From JAFECT01 sp963838235 (GTDB lineage: Bacteria; Pseudomonadota; Alphaproteobacteria; Caulobacterales; Caulobacteraceae): a DNA stretch of 64,000 nt. The notes beneath the pieces are model-generated. The model did not search any database and had not been told where the DNA came from. It saw nothing but the letters and a program-made list of their open reading frames with translations. The first letter of the stretch is position 1; each line of letters starts with the position of its first letter. Location: positions 310,001 to 374,000 of the forward strand of contig CAWIQJ010000002.1 in assembly GCA_963838235.1 (NCBI GenBank). Reading direction: 5' to 3'. Positions 43,454-54,761 of the stretch are shown piece after piece. Both the position numbers and the translations under genes were made by a program.

Positions 43454-43873
43454 ATGGACGCCCCCCGTTTCGAACAACTCGCGAGCGCCTATGGCGCGGA
43501 CTTCAGGCGCTGGCCCGCGGCCGAGCGCGAAGCCGCCGGCGCTTTCGCCGCCGAACATCGCATCGAGAGCGAGCGGTTGCTGTTCGACGCGCGCATGATC
43601 GACGCCGCGCTCGAAATGGTTGCAGCGCCTCAGCCGACCTATGAGCTGCGCCAGCAGGTGATCGCCATGGCGCCGCGGCCGCGCCCGCGCCGCCTGCGCG
43701 CCAACGCCTGGTTCTGGATTCCGAGCGCCGGTATCGCGGCGGCCTGTGCGGCGGGCGTCATGGTGGGCGTGCTCGCCATGGATCGGGTCACGGCGACCAA
43801 CAGCGCCGACATGGTGATCGCCGCTAACGCCGACGCCGGCTGGAGCGACAACGACCTGGCGGAGATCCGCTGA
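43454..43873 (+). CDS. Probable anti-sigma factor, single membrane span (139 aa)
   Basis: Cytoplasmic N-terminal part (~1-85: MDAPRFEQLASAYGADFRRW, then ESERLLFDARMIDAALEM) with the short helical character of a sigma-binding domain. One span follows (~93-113: IPSAGIAAACAAGVMVGVLA) and then a short periplasmic tail ending NDLAEIR. There is no zinc-binding HxxxCxxC motif. The role is inferred from position: directly after the ECF gene, and overlapping the metal-sensor-like gene by one base (TGATG). Confidence in the anti-sigma call rests mostly on that context. Confidence 0.75.
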   Translation: MDAPRFEQLASAYGADFRRWPAAEREAAGAFAAEHRIESERLLFDARMIDAALEMVAAPQPTYELRQQVIAMAPRPRPRRLRANAWFWIPSAGIAAACAAGVMVGVLAMDRVTATNSADMVIAANADAGWSDNDLAEIR

Positions 43874-44340
43874 TGAGCCGAAATATGAGGCTTCTGCTGA
43901 CGCTGTCGATCCTGCTCAACGTCTTTCTGATCTGCGCCGACGTCGCCGGCTGGCTGACGTGGCAGCGCCGGATCGAAGACGGCGCCCTGCGCCAGCCGAC
44001 GCAGCTGGCCATCGCCGCCCGTTCGCTCGATCCGCAGGTGCACGTGTCTCTGCGTCACTTCATGCGCGCGCATCTGGCCGCCATCCGCCCGGATTTCGAC
44101 GCCGCACGGGCCGATCGCCTGCAGGCCGCGGCCATCGCCTCGCGTCCGAACTTTGACCGCGCCGCCGTCTCCGCTCTCCTGGCCAAGGCGCGCGCCGAAG
44201 AAGCATCGGGTCACGCCAAGGCCGACGAGGCGGTGCTCGACTTCATGGCCACCATGCCGGCCGATCAGCGGGCCAAGCTCGCCGAAGGCCTCAAGGCGCG
44301 CCCGCAACACCTGAAGCGCACGGTCACCAGCCAGGACTGA
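43873..44340 (+). CDS. Periplasmic heavy-metal-sensor-like protein (155 aa)
   Basis: N-terminal membrane anchor (LLLTLSILLNVFLICADVAGWL) followed by an all-helical periplasmic domain. It shows the CnrX/ZraP-type pattern of the heavy-metal-resistance family: LRHFMRAHLAAIRPDFDAARADRLQAAA and FMATMPADQRAKLAEGL (cores cited only). One His is in LRHFM and another near the C-terminus. In CnrX-like proteins metal binding to such a domain releases the anti-sigma. Here it is coupled to the anti-sigma gene by a one-base overlap. The metal is not predictable; another envelope signal is possible. Confidence 0.8.
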   Translation: MSRNMRLLLTLSILLNVFLICADVAGWLTWQRRIEDGALRQPTQLAIAARSLDPQVHVSLRHFMRAHLAAIRPDFDAARADRLQAAAIASRPNFDRAAVSALLAKARAEEASGHAKADEAVLDFMATMPADQRAKLAEGLKARPQHLKRTVTSQD

Positions 44341-44343
44341 TCT

Positions 44344-46817
<2,474 letters not shown>

Positions 46818-46895
46818 CTGTGCCCCGCTCTGGTGATTCGAACCGATTCCAGAAGGGTAAGGTGCGTCGGCTGGGCCTGTCGACCGCCCGCAGCC

Positions 46896-49526
46896 TTAGG
46901 TTTCCAGGGATTTCGCCGCCAACTCCAACACATTCTTGGAGATGGCCGGGTGTGCGACGATACGCTCCAGCTCGGCGCGCATCTTCGCCGCCAGCTCGGG
47001 ACGATAGCGGCGCCAGCCGCCCAGCGGCTCGATCAGCCGCGCGGCGATGTTCGGGTTCAGCGCGTCCATCACCAGGATCTGGTCGGCGAGGAACCGGTAG
47101 CCCGCCCCCGACGGATCGTGGAAGCGGACCGGATTGTTCACCGCGAAATTCTGGATCAGGGCGCGGAAACGGTTGGGGTTCTTCATGTCGAAGGCGGGAT
47201 GGGCGGTCAGGCCCATGACGCGGCCGAGCACACCCGTGTCCGGGGCCCGGGCCTGGATCGAAAACCACTTGTCGATGACCAGGGGTTCGTCCTGCCACTG
47301 TCGGTAGAAGGCCTCCAGCGCGCGCTCGTAGTCCTCGCCGCCCAGCAGCATCAGCGCGGTCAGTCCGCCCATGGCCGCGGTCATGTCGCGCGACCCCTCG
47401 AAGTGCCGCTGCGCGCGGTCGCGATCCGCCGCCGAGCCGCGGGCCGCCAGCACGTCCATGGCCGCGTTGCGCAGGGCGCGCCGGCCGGCGCTATCGGCGT
47501 CCGGCGAGAAGGTCTCGGCCGCGCCATAGGCGTCGTGGATTCGCTCGAGGTCTTGGGCCAGGGCCTCAGCCATCGCGGCGCGCAGGGCGTCGCGGGCGGC
47601 GTGGATGGCGGCGGGATCGGCGGGCGACATCTCGAGCGCCAGGTCCTGCTCGATGGGCGGCTGCAGCAGCAGCGCCTTGAAGGCGGCGTCGGCGGACTGG
47701 CCGGCGATGGCGCGGCCGAGCGCCTGGGCGTAGTGCGCCTCGCCCTCCGGATCGGGCCTGCCTGCGGCGCGGGCGAGGATCAGGTCGCGGGCAAGGGTCT
47801 GGCCGGCTTCCCAGCGGTTGAACAGGTCGGGATCGGCGGCCAGGCGCACGAAGCGATCGTCGACCGCCTCGTCGAAGGCGAGTTTCACCGGCGCGGAAAA
47901 GCTGCGCAGCGCCGAGAGCACCGGCGCGCGTGCGACACCGTCCAGACGGATCGTGCGCGCCGCGTCGTCCAGCATCAGCAGCAGCTCGTCGGTCTCATCC
48001 TGGCCTTCGAGGCGGAAGCGCTGCACGCGCCCATCGGCGTCGAGCAGGCCCAGGCGCACCGGGATCGGCAACGCCCGCTTCTCCGCCTGACCCGGCGTCG
48101 GCGCGGTCGCCTGTCTGAGCGTGAGCGTGACCGACTTGGCGTCCGCGTCGTAGACGCACTCGACCTTCACCTCCGGCGTGCCCGCCTGGCCGTACCAGCA
48201 GAAGAAATCGTCGAGGCTCTTGCCGGTGACCGCCGTGAAACAGCCGATGAAGTCCTCGACCGTCACCGCCTGACCGTCGAAGTTTTCGAAATAACGGTCC
48301 ATGCCGCGTTTGAACGCGTCGTCGCCGACGATCTCGCGCAGCATTCGGATCAGCTCGGCGCCCTTATCGTAGATGGTCGCGGTATAGAAGTTGTCGATCT
48401 TCACATAGCTCGACGGCCGCACCGGATGGGCGAGGGGGCCCTGGTCTTCGGGAAACTGGCGGGCGCGCAGGTTGCGCACCGCCTTGATGCGCTGCACCGC
48501 GTGGCCGCGCATGTCGGCCGAGAAACCCTGATCGCGGAACACGGTCAGGCCTTCCTTGACACAGAGCTGAAACCAGTCGCGGCAGGTGATGCGGTCGCCG
48601 GTCCAGTTGTGGAAGTACTCGTGCGCGACGACGCCCTCGATGCGCTCGTAGTCCATGTCCGTCGCCGTCGCCGAATCGGCCAGCAACAGCGACGAGTTGA
48701 AGATGTTGAGACCCTTGTTCTCCATCGCCCCGAAATTGAAGTCGCGCACGGCCACGATCATGAACAGGTCGAGGTCGTACTCGCGACCATAGGTGTCTTC
48801 GTCCCACTTCATCGCGCGCTTCAGCGAGTCCATCGCATAGGCGGCGCGCCCGGCCTGGCCCGGGTCGACGTAGATGCGCAGGTCGATCTTGCGCCCGCTC
48901 AGGGTGACGAAGTCGTCGGCCAGCTCGTCGAGCACGCCCGCGACCAGGGCGAACAGATAGCAAGGCTTGGGGAACGGATCGCGCCACACCGCATAGTGGC
49001 GATGGTCGTCGATATCGCCGTGTTCGATCAGATTGCCGTTGGACAACAAACGCGGATAGGCCGCCTTGTCCGCCTCCATCCGCACGGTATAGCGCGCGAG
49101 CACGTCGGGGCGGTCGGGGAAATAGGTGATCTTGCGAAAACCCTCCGCCTCGCACTGGGTGCAGAAGCGGCCGCCCGACATGTAGAGGCCTTCGAGTGCG
49201 GTGTTACCCTCGGGATCGATCTCGACCTCGGTCTCGAGTGTGAACGCGTCCGGCGGCAGGACCAGGGTCACGCCCTCGTCAGTGAGGATGTAGTCCTTTT
49301 CCTCGAGCGCGCGTCCGTCGATGGCGAAACTTACCGGCTTCAGCCGTTCGCCGTTCAGAAACAGCGGTTGCGTCGGGTCGCATGCGAGGTTGCGCCGCAG
49401 GGTGAGCCTGGCCCGAACGCGCGTGGCCCGGGGCTCCAACGTAAAGTCCAGCTCCACCTCGTCCACCAGAAAGGCGGGCGGACGGTACTCGTCCAGGCGG
49501 ACGGGCGCGGGCGTGTCGGTGCGCAT
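46896..49526 (-). CDS. pepN: Aminopeptidase N, M1 family (876 aa)
   Basis: Zinc metallopeptidase that removes N-terminal residues from peptides. The exopeptidase motif GAMENKGLNIF and the zinc site HEYFHNWTG (HExxH), with the third ligand Glu in QLCVKEGLTVF, lie at about residues 260-320. The N-terminal beta domain and the long C-terminal helical region are complete. The length of 876 is normal for bacterial PepN. It is cytoplasmic; no signal peptide. The ATG at 49526 begins MRTDTPAPVRL. It lies upstream of pleC on the same strand with a 78-base gap. Confidence 0.96.
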   Translation of the reverse strand: MRTDTPAPVRLDEYRPPAFLVDEVELDFTLEPRATRVRARLTLRRNLACDPTQPLFLNGERLKPVSFAIDGRALEEKDYILTDEGVTLVLPPDAFTLETEVEIDPEGNTALEGLYMSGGRFCTQCEAEGFRKITYFPDRPDVLARYTVRMEADKAAYPRLLSNGNLIEHGDIDDHRHYAVWRDPFPKPCYLFALVAGVLDELADDFVTLSGRKIDLRIYVDPGQAGRAAYAMDSLKRAMKWDEDTYGREYDLDLFMIVAVRDFNFGAMENKGLNIFNSSLLLADSATATDMDYERIEGVVAHEYFHNWTGDRITCRDWFQLCVKEGLTVFRDQGFSADMRGHAVQRIKAVRNLRARQFPEDQGPLAHPVRPSSYVKIDNFYTATIYDKGAELIRMLREIVGDDAFKRGMDRYFENFDGQAVTVEDFIGCFTAVTGKSLDDFFCWYGQAGTPEVKVECVYDADAKSVTLTLRQATAPTPGQAEKRALPIPVRLGLLDADGRVQRFRLEGQDETDELLLMLDDAARTIRLDGVARAPVLSALRSFSAPVKLAFDEAVDDRFVRLAADPDLFNRWEAGQTLARDLILARAAGRPDPEGEAHYAQALGRAIAGQSADAAFKALLLQPPIEQDLALEMSPADPAAIHAARDALRAAMAEALAQDLERIHDAYGAAETFSPDADSAGRRALRNAAMDVLAARGSAADRDRAQRHFEGSRDMTAAMGGLTALMLLGGEDYERALEAFYRQWQDEPLVIDKWFSIQARAPDTGVLGRVMGLTAHPAFDMKNPNRFRALIQNFAVNNPVRFHDPSGAGYRFLADQILVMDALNPNIAARLIEPLGGWRRYRPELAAKMRAELERIVAHPAISKNVLELAAKSLET

Positions 49527-49620
49527 GGAAGGCTCCGGCGGCGGGGCATTCTCTTTGGCCCACCGTGACGCGGGTTTCTAGCGTGACAGGACGATTTCGC
49601 CTGTCGTCCGTCGCGCAGGC

Positions 49621-50202
49621 CTATTCAGCGGCGTGGGACTGCTCTTCCGCCGGAACGACCGCGTGGGGCGGCGCTTCGGGGCTGCGGACCGCGTCCAGGA
49701 TTTCCTGGGCGACGTCGGCCAGGCGCGTCATCTCCGGCGGCGCTTCGCCGTGGGAATCGCGTACCGCCGCCAGCATCTCCTGCGCCAAGCGCATCAGCTT
49801 CGGCGACGCGGTGATCAGGCGGCCCTGGAACTCGATCTTGTAGGGGTCGCGGTCGTATTCCGCGCCGGGCACGCGCCAGCCGCCCCAGTCGTTGGGGTCG
49901 GTGACCACCACCGGATAACTGCCCGGGAAGGGGTGATGGCCGCACTCTTCCGGCTGCTGCCACTTGTTCTTGGCGCGCAGCATCCGCCAGTTGCCGGCCT
50001 CGACGGCGGATTCCGCCAGGTCGCGGCGCTCGGGCTCCAGCTCGTGGGACAGGAAATCGCGGCCCAGGCCCACCTCGTAGGTGATGCGTACTGGCTCGTC
50101 GAAGCCCTTGGCCCAGACCGGGACCACCTTTTCGATCACCGCCCAGGTGCCGACCGTGTCGACCCAGACCTTCTGATTCTTATGAAATTGAGCCTTGGCC
50201 AT
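49621..50202 (-). CDS. Conserved hypothetical protein (193 aa)
   Basis: Not recognised by name. It is soluble and Trp-rich, with a beta-rich first half: HKNQKVWVDTVGTWAVIEKV, WAKGFDEPVRITYEVGLGRD, and a PGSYPVVVTDPNDWGGWRVPG block. The C-terminal half is helical and ends in an acidic, Pro/Ala-rich tail. The start MAKAQFHKNQK is at 50202. It has the look of a lineage-specific protein of the Caulobacterales. It is divergent from the aldehyde dehydrogenase by 139 bases; no functional inference is made. Confidence 0.8.
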   Translation of the reverse strand: MAKAQFHKNQKVWVDTVGTWAVIEKVVPVWAKGFDEPVRITYEVGLGRDFLSHELEPERRDLAESAVEAGNWRMLRAKNKWQQPEECGHHPFPGSYPVVVTDPNDWGGWRVPGAEYDRDPYKIEFQGRLITASPKLMRLAQEMLAAVRDSHGEAPPEMTRLADVAQEILDAVRSPEAPPHAVVPAEEQSHAAE

Positions 50203-50341
50203 ACCTGTCCCGTCGGTCGCGCGCCGTTGTTAGCGGGGAGTATCGGGGACAAGGGTTAGCGTTCGGTTTGTCCGGCTGAAGATTCCCATCTTGAACCGCT
50301 GCGGCGAAACCGCCAAGGACGGGCAGCTTTGGAGAATAAGC

Positions 50342-51853
50342 ATGGCGAACACGGCCGCTCTGGCGCGAGAAACCCTTGATCGACTTGGGGTTTCGGTGAA
50401 ATCCACCACCGGCGGCGACCTCCTCGTCCGCTCGCCCGTCGACGGCGCCGAAATCGGAGCCCTGGCGCAGCACACCGCCGCCGACGTCGCCCAGACGGTC
50501 GCGCGCGCCGACGCCGCCTTCCGGGTCTGGCGCGAGGTTCCCGCGCCCCGGCGCGGCGAGCTGGTCCGGCTGTTGGGCGAGGAGCTGCGCAAGGCCAAGG
50601 ACGACCTTGGCCTCTTGGTCACGCTCGAGGCCGGCAAGGTGCGCTCCGAGGGCCTGGGCGAGGTCCAGGAGATGATCGACATCTGCGACTTCGCCACCGG
50701 CCTGTCGCGCCAGCTCTACGGCCTCACCCTGCAGTCCGAACGCCCCGGCCATCACATGCAGGAGCGCTGGCAGCCGTTGGGTCCGGTAGGCGTGATCTCG
50801 GCCTTCAACTTCCCCGTTGCGGTGTGGTCGTGGAACGCGGCCCTCGCGTTGGTCTGCGGCGACCCGGTGATCTGGAAGCCGTCGGAGAAGACGCCGCTCA
50901 CCGCGCTCGCCACCCAGGCGGTGTTCGAACGCGCCGTTGCGCGCTTCGGCGATGCGCCGGCGCATCTGTCCCAGGTGGTCATCGGCCGCGCCGAGGTCGG
51001 CGAGGCGCTGGTCGCCGATCGCCGCGTGCCGCTCATCTCAGCGACCGGGTCGACGCGCATGGGCAAGGCGGTCGGCCCGAAGGTGGCGGAGCGGTTCGGC
51101 CGCTCGCTGCTCGAACTCGGCGGCAACAACGCGATGATCGTGGCGCCGAGCGCCGATCTCGACATGGCCATGCGCGCGGTCGCCTTCTCGGCCGTCGGCA
51201 CCTGCGGCCAGCGCTGCACCAGCCTGCGCCGCCTGATCGTGCACAAGAGCGTCGCCGACACCCTGGTGGAGCGGTTGGGCCGCGCCTACGCCACCCTACC
51301 CATCGGCGATCCGCTGGAGGCCGCGACGCTGGTGGGCCCGCTGATCGACGAAGCGTCGGCGCAGGGGTTCGACAAGGCGGTGGCGCAAGCCAAGGCCGAG
51401 GGCGGCGAGGTCGTGGTCGGCGGCGGCCGCGCCAAAACCGATCTCGGCGGCGCCTACGTCGAGCCCGCCATCATCCGCATGCCGTCGCAGACCGAGGTGG
51501 TGAAACGCGAGACCTTCGCGCCGATCCTCTACGTCCTGACCTACGACAGTTTCGAGGACGCGCTGGCGCTGCAGAACGACGTGCCCCAGGGGCTGTCGTC
51601 GTGCATCTTCTCCAACGACGTGCGCGAGACCGAGCAGTTCCTGTCGGCCGGCGGTTCCGATTGCGGCATCGCCAATGTGAATATCGGGCCCTCGGGCGCG
51701 GAGATCGGCGGCGCCTTCGGCGGCGAGAAGGAGACCGGCGGGGGTCGCGAGAGCGGCTCGGACGCCTGGCGCGCTTATATGCGCCGCCAGACCCAGACGC
51801 TGAACTATTCGCGTAGCCTGCCGCTGGCCCAGGGCGTGCGCTTTGACGTTTGA
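50342..51853 (+). CDS. ALDH7-family aldehyde dehydrogenase (piperideine-6-carboxylate dehydrogenase-like, 503 aa)
   Basis: NAD(P)-dependent aldehyde dehydrogenase of the ALDH7/AmaB branch, which oxidises alpha-aminoadipic semialdehyde in lysine breakdown. Visible features are PLGPVGVISAFNFPVAVW, the cofactor loop ATGSTRMG, catalytic Glu in LELGGNNAMIV, and catalytic Cys in GTCGQRCTSLRRL. The ALDH7-typical C-terminus is EIGGAFGGEKETGGGRESGSD. The start at 50342 has GGAGA ten bases upstream. Its 3' end overlaps the TSUP gene by 11 bases. The lysine-catabolism role is inferred from family; other pathway genes are not in the window. Confidence 0.9.
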   Translation: MANTAALARETLDRLGVSVKSTTGGDLLVRSPVDGAEIGALAQHTAADVAQTVARADAAFRVWREVPAPRRGELVRLLGEELRKAKDDLGLLVTLEAGKVRSEGLGEVQEMIDICDFATGLSRQLYGLTLQSERPGHHMQERWQPLGPVGVISAFNFPVAVWSWNAALALVCGDPVIWKPSEKTPLTALATQAVFERAVARFGDAPAHLSQVVIGRAEVGEALVADRRVPLISATGSTRMGKAVGPKVAERFGRSLLELGGNNAMIVAPSADLDMAMRAVAFSAVGTCGQRCTSLRRLIVHKSVADTLVERLGRAYATLPIGDPLEAATLVGPLIDEASAQGFDKAVAQAKAEGGEVVVGGGRAKTDLGGAYVEPAIIRMPSQTEVVKRETFAPILYVLTYDSFEDALALQNDVPQGLSSCIFSNDVRETEQFLSAGGSDCGIANVNIGPSGAEIGGAFGGEKETGGGRESGSDAWRAYMRRQTQTLNYSRSLPLAQGVRFDV

Positions 51854-52595
51854 TTGGCATTGGCTGCTGCTGTTCGCGGCGGCGTTGTGGGCGGGCGCGC
51901 AGAACGCGCTGGCGGGCGGCGGATCGTTCATCACCCTGCCGGCGCTGATGTTCACCGGCATGGACGCGCGCGCGGCCAACATCACATCGACCGTGGCGCT
52001 GTTTCCGGGCCAGGTCGCGACCGGGTTCACCGGCCGCAAGTTGGTCGCCGGCGCCGAAGGCCTCTCGTTCCGCACCCTGGCCGTCCTCAGCCTCGCGGGC
52101 GGCGCGGTCGGCGCGGGCCTGCTGCTCTCGACGCCGGCGTCGTTCTTTGCGTTGCTGGTGCCCTGGCTGGTGCTGTTCGCGACCACGGTGTTCGCCTGGG
52201 GCAGCTTCGTTCCGCGCAAGAGCACCCGCGTGCTCGGGCCGTGGGCGGCGGGCGCGGCCCAGTTCGGCATTGCGATCTACGGCGGCTATTTCGGCGGCGG
52301 CATCGGCTTTCTGATGCTGGCGGCCCTGACCCTGGCGGGTCAGTCGGTGCGCACGGCCGGCGCCACCAAGAACGTGCTGGCCGGCGTGATGAACGCCTCG
52401 GCGGTGGTAGTGTTTCTGATCCTGTTTCCGGTGCGCTGGTTGCAGGCGGGCGTGGCGTGCGCCGGCGCCCTGATCGGCGGCGTGCTCGGCGGTGTGCTGC
52501 TGAAGCGGGTGAACGAGAAGGTATTGCGCGGCGTCGTGGTCGTGATCGGCCTCGTGCTGACCGTCGGCCTCTTCGTGAAAGCCTATTACGGCTAA
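51843..52595 (+). CDS. TSUP-family (TauE/SafE) membrane transporter (250 aa)
   Basis: Eight-span membrane protein of the sulfite-exporter TauE/SafE family. The two internally related halves are visible: ALWAGAQNALAGGGSFITLPAL in the first and AAGAAQFGIAIYGGYFGGGIGFL in the second, each with the GGG/GG pore signature. A TTG at 51843 is the start, overlapping the dehydrogenase stop by 11 bases in another frame. Family members move sulfite, sulfoacetate or other organic anions. It is convergent with the YeiH-family gene, overlapping by a few bases at the stops. Confidence 0.88.
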   Translation: MTFDWHWLLLFAAALWAGAQNALAGGGSFITLPALMFTGMDARAANITSTVALFPGQVATGFTGRKLVAGAEGLSFRTLAVLSLAGGAVGAGLLLSTPASFFALLVPWLVLFATTVFAWGSFVPRKSTRVLGPWAAGAAQFGIAIYGGYFGGGIGFLMLAALTLAGQSVRTAGATKNVLAGVMNASAVVVFLILFPVRWLQAGVACAGALIGGVLGGVLLKRVNEKVLRGVVVVIGLVLTVGLFVKAYYG

Positions 52596-53617
52596 ATTCC
52601 CACCGTCAGCGCGACCGCCCCGAAGGCGATCACGGCCAGCAGCACCAGGCAGACCGTCGCCGCAGCGCTCGCCCGAACGCCTGCGCGCGCCACGGCCCGC
52701 AGGTCCGTCGACAGGCCGAGCGCCGCCATCGACAGCACGGTCAGTACGGTCGTCGCCTCCGCCACGGGCTTCAACAGCGGTGCTGGAATAAGGCCCAGCG
52801 AACGCAAAGCGGCCAGCGCAAGAAAGCCCACAATGAACCACGGCACGAGCTTGCGCACGTCGAGCTTGGCGTCCTGCGCCATTCGCGTCCGTCGCCGCAT
52901 GATGATCGACAGCGCCACGGAGACCGGCCCCAACATCAGGACGCGCACGAGTTTCACTAGCGTCCCGGTCTGCGACGCGACCGAGCCGAGCGGCGAAGTC
53001 GCCGCCAGCACCTGCGGCACCGCATAGATGGTCAGCCCCGCCCAGGCTCCGAACCCGACCGGCGCCATGTGCAGTCCCACGCCCAGCAACGGCATGCCCA
53101 CCACCGCGATCACGCCCAGCAAGGCGGTGAAAGCGATGGAGGTCGCGATGTCCTCGCCGTCGGCGCCGATCACCGGCGCAATGGCGACGATGGCGGAGTT
53201 GCCGCAGATGGCGTTACCGCACGCGATCAGCGCCGCCATGCGCGGTTTCAAGCCGACCGCGCGGCCGAAGGCGTAGCCGAGACCGATCGCGACCACGACC
53301 ACCACGGCGATCACCAGCAGAAGGATCGGGCCGATCGACCACAGGGTCGCCGCGCTCACCGAGGCGCCCAGCAGCACGACGGCGAGTTCCAGGACGGGCT
53401 TGGCGGTGAAGGCTATCCCCGGCGCGGCGCGCAGGCCCGGCCGCCAGAACAGGCGCACCGCGGCGCCGATTAGGATGGCGAGCACGAGGCTTTCCAGCCA
53501 GGCCCGCCCGAACGCCTGCTGTTCGCCCATCTGCAGCGCCGTGGCGACGAGGCTCACCAAACCACAGGCGATAAAGCCCGGCAGCAGGCGCAGCATCAGC
53601 CGCGGCAGGGCGGCCAA
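52592..53617 (-). CDS. YeiH/UPF0324-family putative sulfate exporter (341 aa)
   Basis: Membrane protein of about 10 spans. It matches the YeiH/UPF0324 family by AACGNAICGNSAIVAIAPVI-type sequence (visible as LIACGNAICGNSAIVAI), LELAVVLLGASVS and TIYAVPQVLAAT. The family is annotated as putative sulfate exporters without firm biochemistry. The start is a TTG at 53617; an ATG at 53596 (MLRLLPGFIACG) is an alternative that keeps all spans. It is convergent with the TSUP transporter gene. Confidence 0.85.
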   Translation of the reverse strand: MAALPRLMLRLLPGFIACGLVSLVATALQMGEQQAFGRAWLESLVLAILIGAAVRLFWRPGLRAAPGIAFTAKPVLELAVVLLGASVSAATLWSIGPILLLVIAVVVVVAIGLGYAFGRAVGLKPRMAALIACGNAICGNSAIVAIAPVIGADGEDIATSIAFTALLGVIAVVGMPLLGVGLHMAPVGFGAWAGLTIYAVPQVLAATSPLGSVASQTGTLVKLVRVLMLGPVSVALSIIMRRRTRMAQDAKLDVRKLVPWFIVGFLALAALRSLGLIPAPLLKPVAEATTVLTVLSMAALGLSTDLRAVARAGVRASAAATVCLVLLAVIAFGAVALTVGI

Positions 53618-53760
53618 GCCGCCCGCCCGCGCAGTCGCCGCGGAGTTCCGATCTAACCAAACGCTCCAGCCTCAAGAACCCTGGGAGATGATCGCCCCCC
53701 CGGTTCCCTCCCATGAACCGATCCGCGCCCAACCGCCAGTCGCGCGGCCGACGCCTTCGC

Positions 53761-54324
53761 CTAGCCGGCCGATCCGCGCTTTGCCGCGAACGCGAGTGCA
53801 AGGAATCCCGCGCCGGAGGTCACGAAATTGATCCCGATCAGGATGCCCAGCGTGATCAGCGAGGTCGCCGGCCAACCGACCAGAATGAACAGCGACAGCA
53901 GGATGCTGGCCAGCGCCGAGAGCATCATCCCCGACCACCCGGCCGCGGGACGCAGTTCGAAGGCGAAGTACAGTTCGGACGCGCCCTGCAGCATGAACAA
54001 CAGGCCGAGTGTGAGCGTGATCACCGCCTCGCCGGTCAGCGGCCTGGACGCCATGAAGGCGCCGGCGCCGATGCACAGCAGACCGAACAGCAGGGCGGCG
54101 AAGAACGGGCCGCCGCCCCGGATGGAAAAGGCCATATAGACGCTGGCGACGCCGGCCAGGATCAAGAGCCAGCCCACGAAGAAGGTGACGGCGAGCGTGG
54201 ACACGACCGGGAACACCAGCGCGGCGATCCCGATGAGAAAGAACGCGATGCCGAGCCCCATGAGGCGGCCCGAACCGGCGTGGACTTGCTGAGCGAATAC
54301 GCTTTGCGCGGGGGACGAGGTCAT
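53761..54324 (-). CDS. HdeD-family acid-resistance membrane protein (187 aa)
   Basis: DUF308/HdeD family membrane protein with six predicted spans, in three repeated pairs (LGIAFFLIGIAALVFPVV, TFFVGWLLILAGVASVYMAF, then LTLGLLFMLQGASELYFAF). E. coli HdeD supports acid tolerance at high cell density, and most homologues are uncharacterised. The start at 54324 (MTSSPAQSVF) has AGGAAAGG upstream. The gene stands alone: 53618-53760 and 54325-54464 on either side carry nothing recognisable. Confidence 0.88.
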   Translation of the reverse strand: MTSSPAQSVFAQQVHAGSGRLMGLGIAFFLIGIAALVFPVVSTLAVTFFVGWLLILAGVASVYMAFSIRGGGPFFAALLFGLLCIGAGAFMASRPLTGEAVITLTLGLLFMLQGASELYFAFELRPAAGWSGMMLSALASILLSLFILVGWPATSLITLGILIGINFVTSGAGFLALAFAAKRGSAG

Positions 54325-54464
54325 CGGCCAATCCTTTCCTGATGAAGGCCTGCCAGACGCAACGCTTGAGACTCGACGGAGCCCTTTTATCACCGACCGT
54401 TCCGCAGGCGAATCCTGTCGGCTGAGGCCGCCGGATGGGCTCCGCCCTCCGACCCTGCCTGTCC

Positions 54465-54717
54465 TCAAGGTTGGAAGCGGTCGCTCATCCATTGCTGATA
54501 GGTCGCGGTCGGCAGGCCACGCGCCGTCGGGCGGCATCGTGCCGGCCGCGAGCCGGGCGTGGACGATCCGCGCATTGCCGTGATCCGCAAAGGCGTGCCC
54601 CGCGGCGGCGTCACACATCCAGGTCGCGTCGCCGAGCCGGACCCCGGCGCGCGCCATGCAGGCGATGTCCTGCGCGCGAAACAGGGGGCGGATGTCCGCG
54701 CCAAAAGTGGTCGGCAT
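54465..54717 (-). CDS. Small hypothetical protein, frameshifted (83 aa)
   Basis: Short soluble protein beginning MPTTFGADIRPLFRAQDIAC, with Cys/Met-rich middle and the segment ARLAAGTMPPDGAWP. Similar short proteins with an N-terminal ADIRPLFR and a GTMPCDGAWP-like block occur in many bacteria without known function. AGGAG lies 8 bases before the ATG at 54717. The frame changes at 54513: the minus strand TGGCCTGCCGACC has one extra base after CCT. Repaired, the end reads TATYQQWMSDRFQP. It may belong to the same minus-strand operon as the two sugar-oxidation genes upstream. Confidence 0.65.
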
Positions 54718-54761
54718 GTCGCGATCTCCTCTCGTTGCGTCCTCGACCGGTTCGTCGCGGG

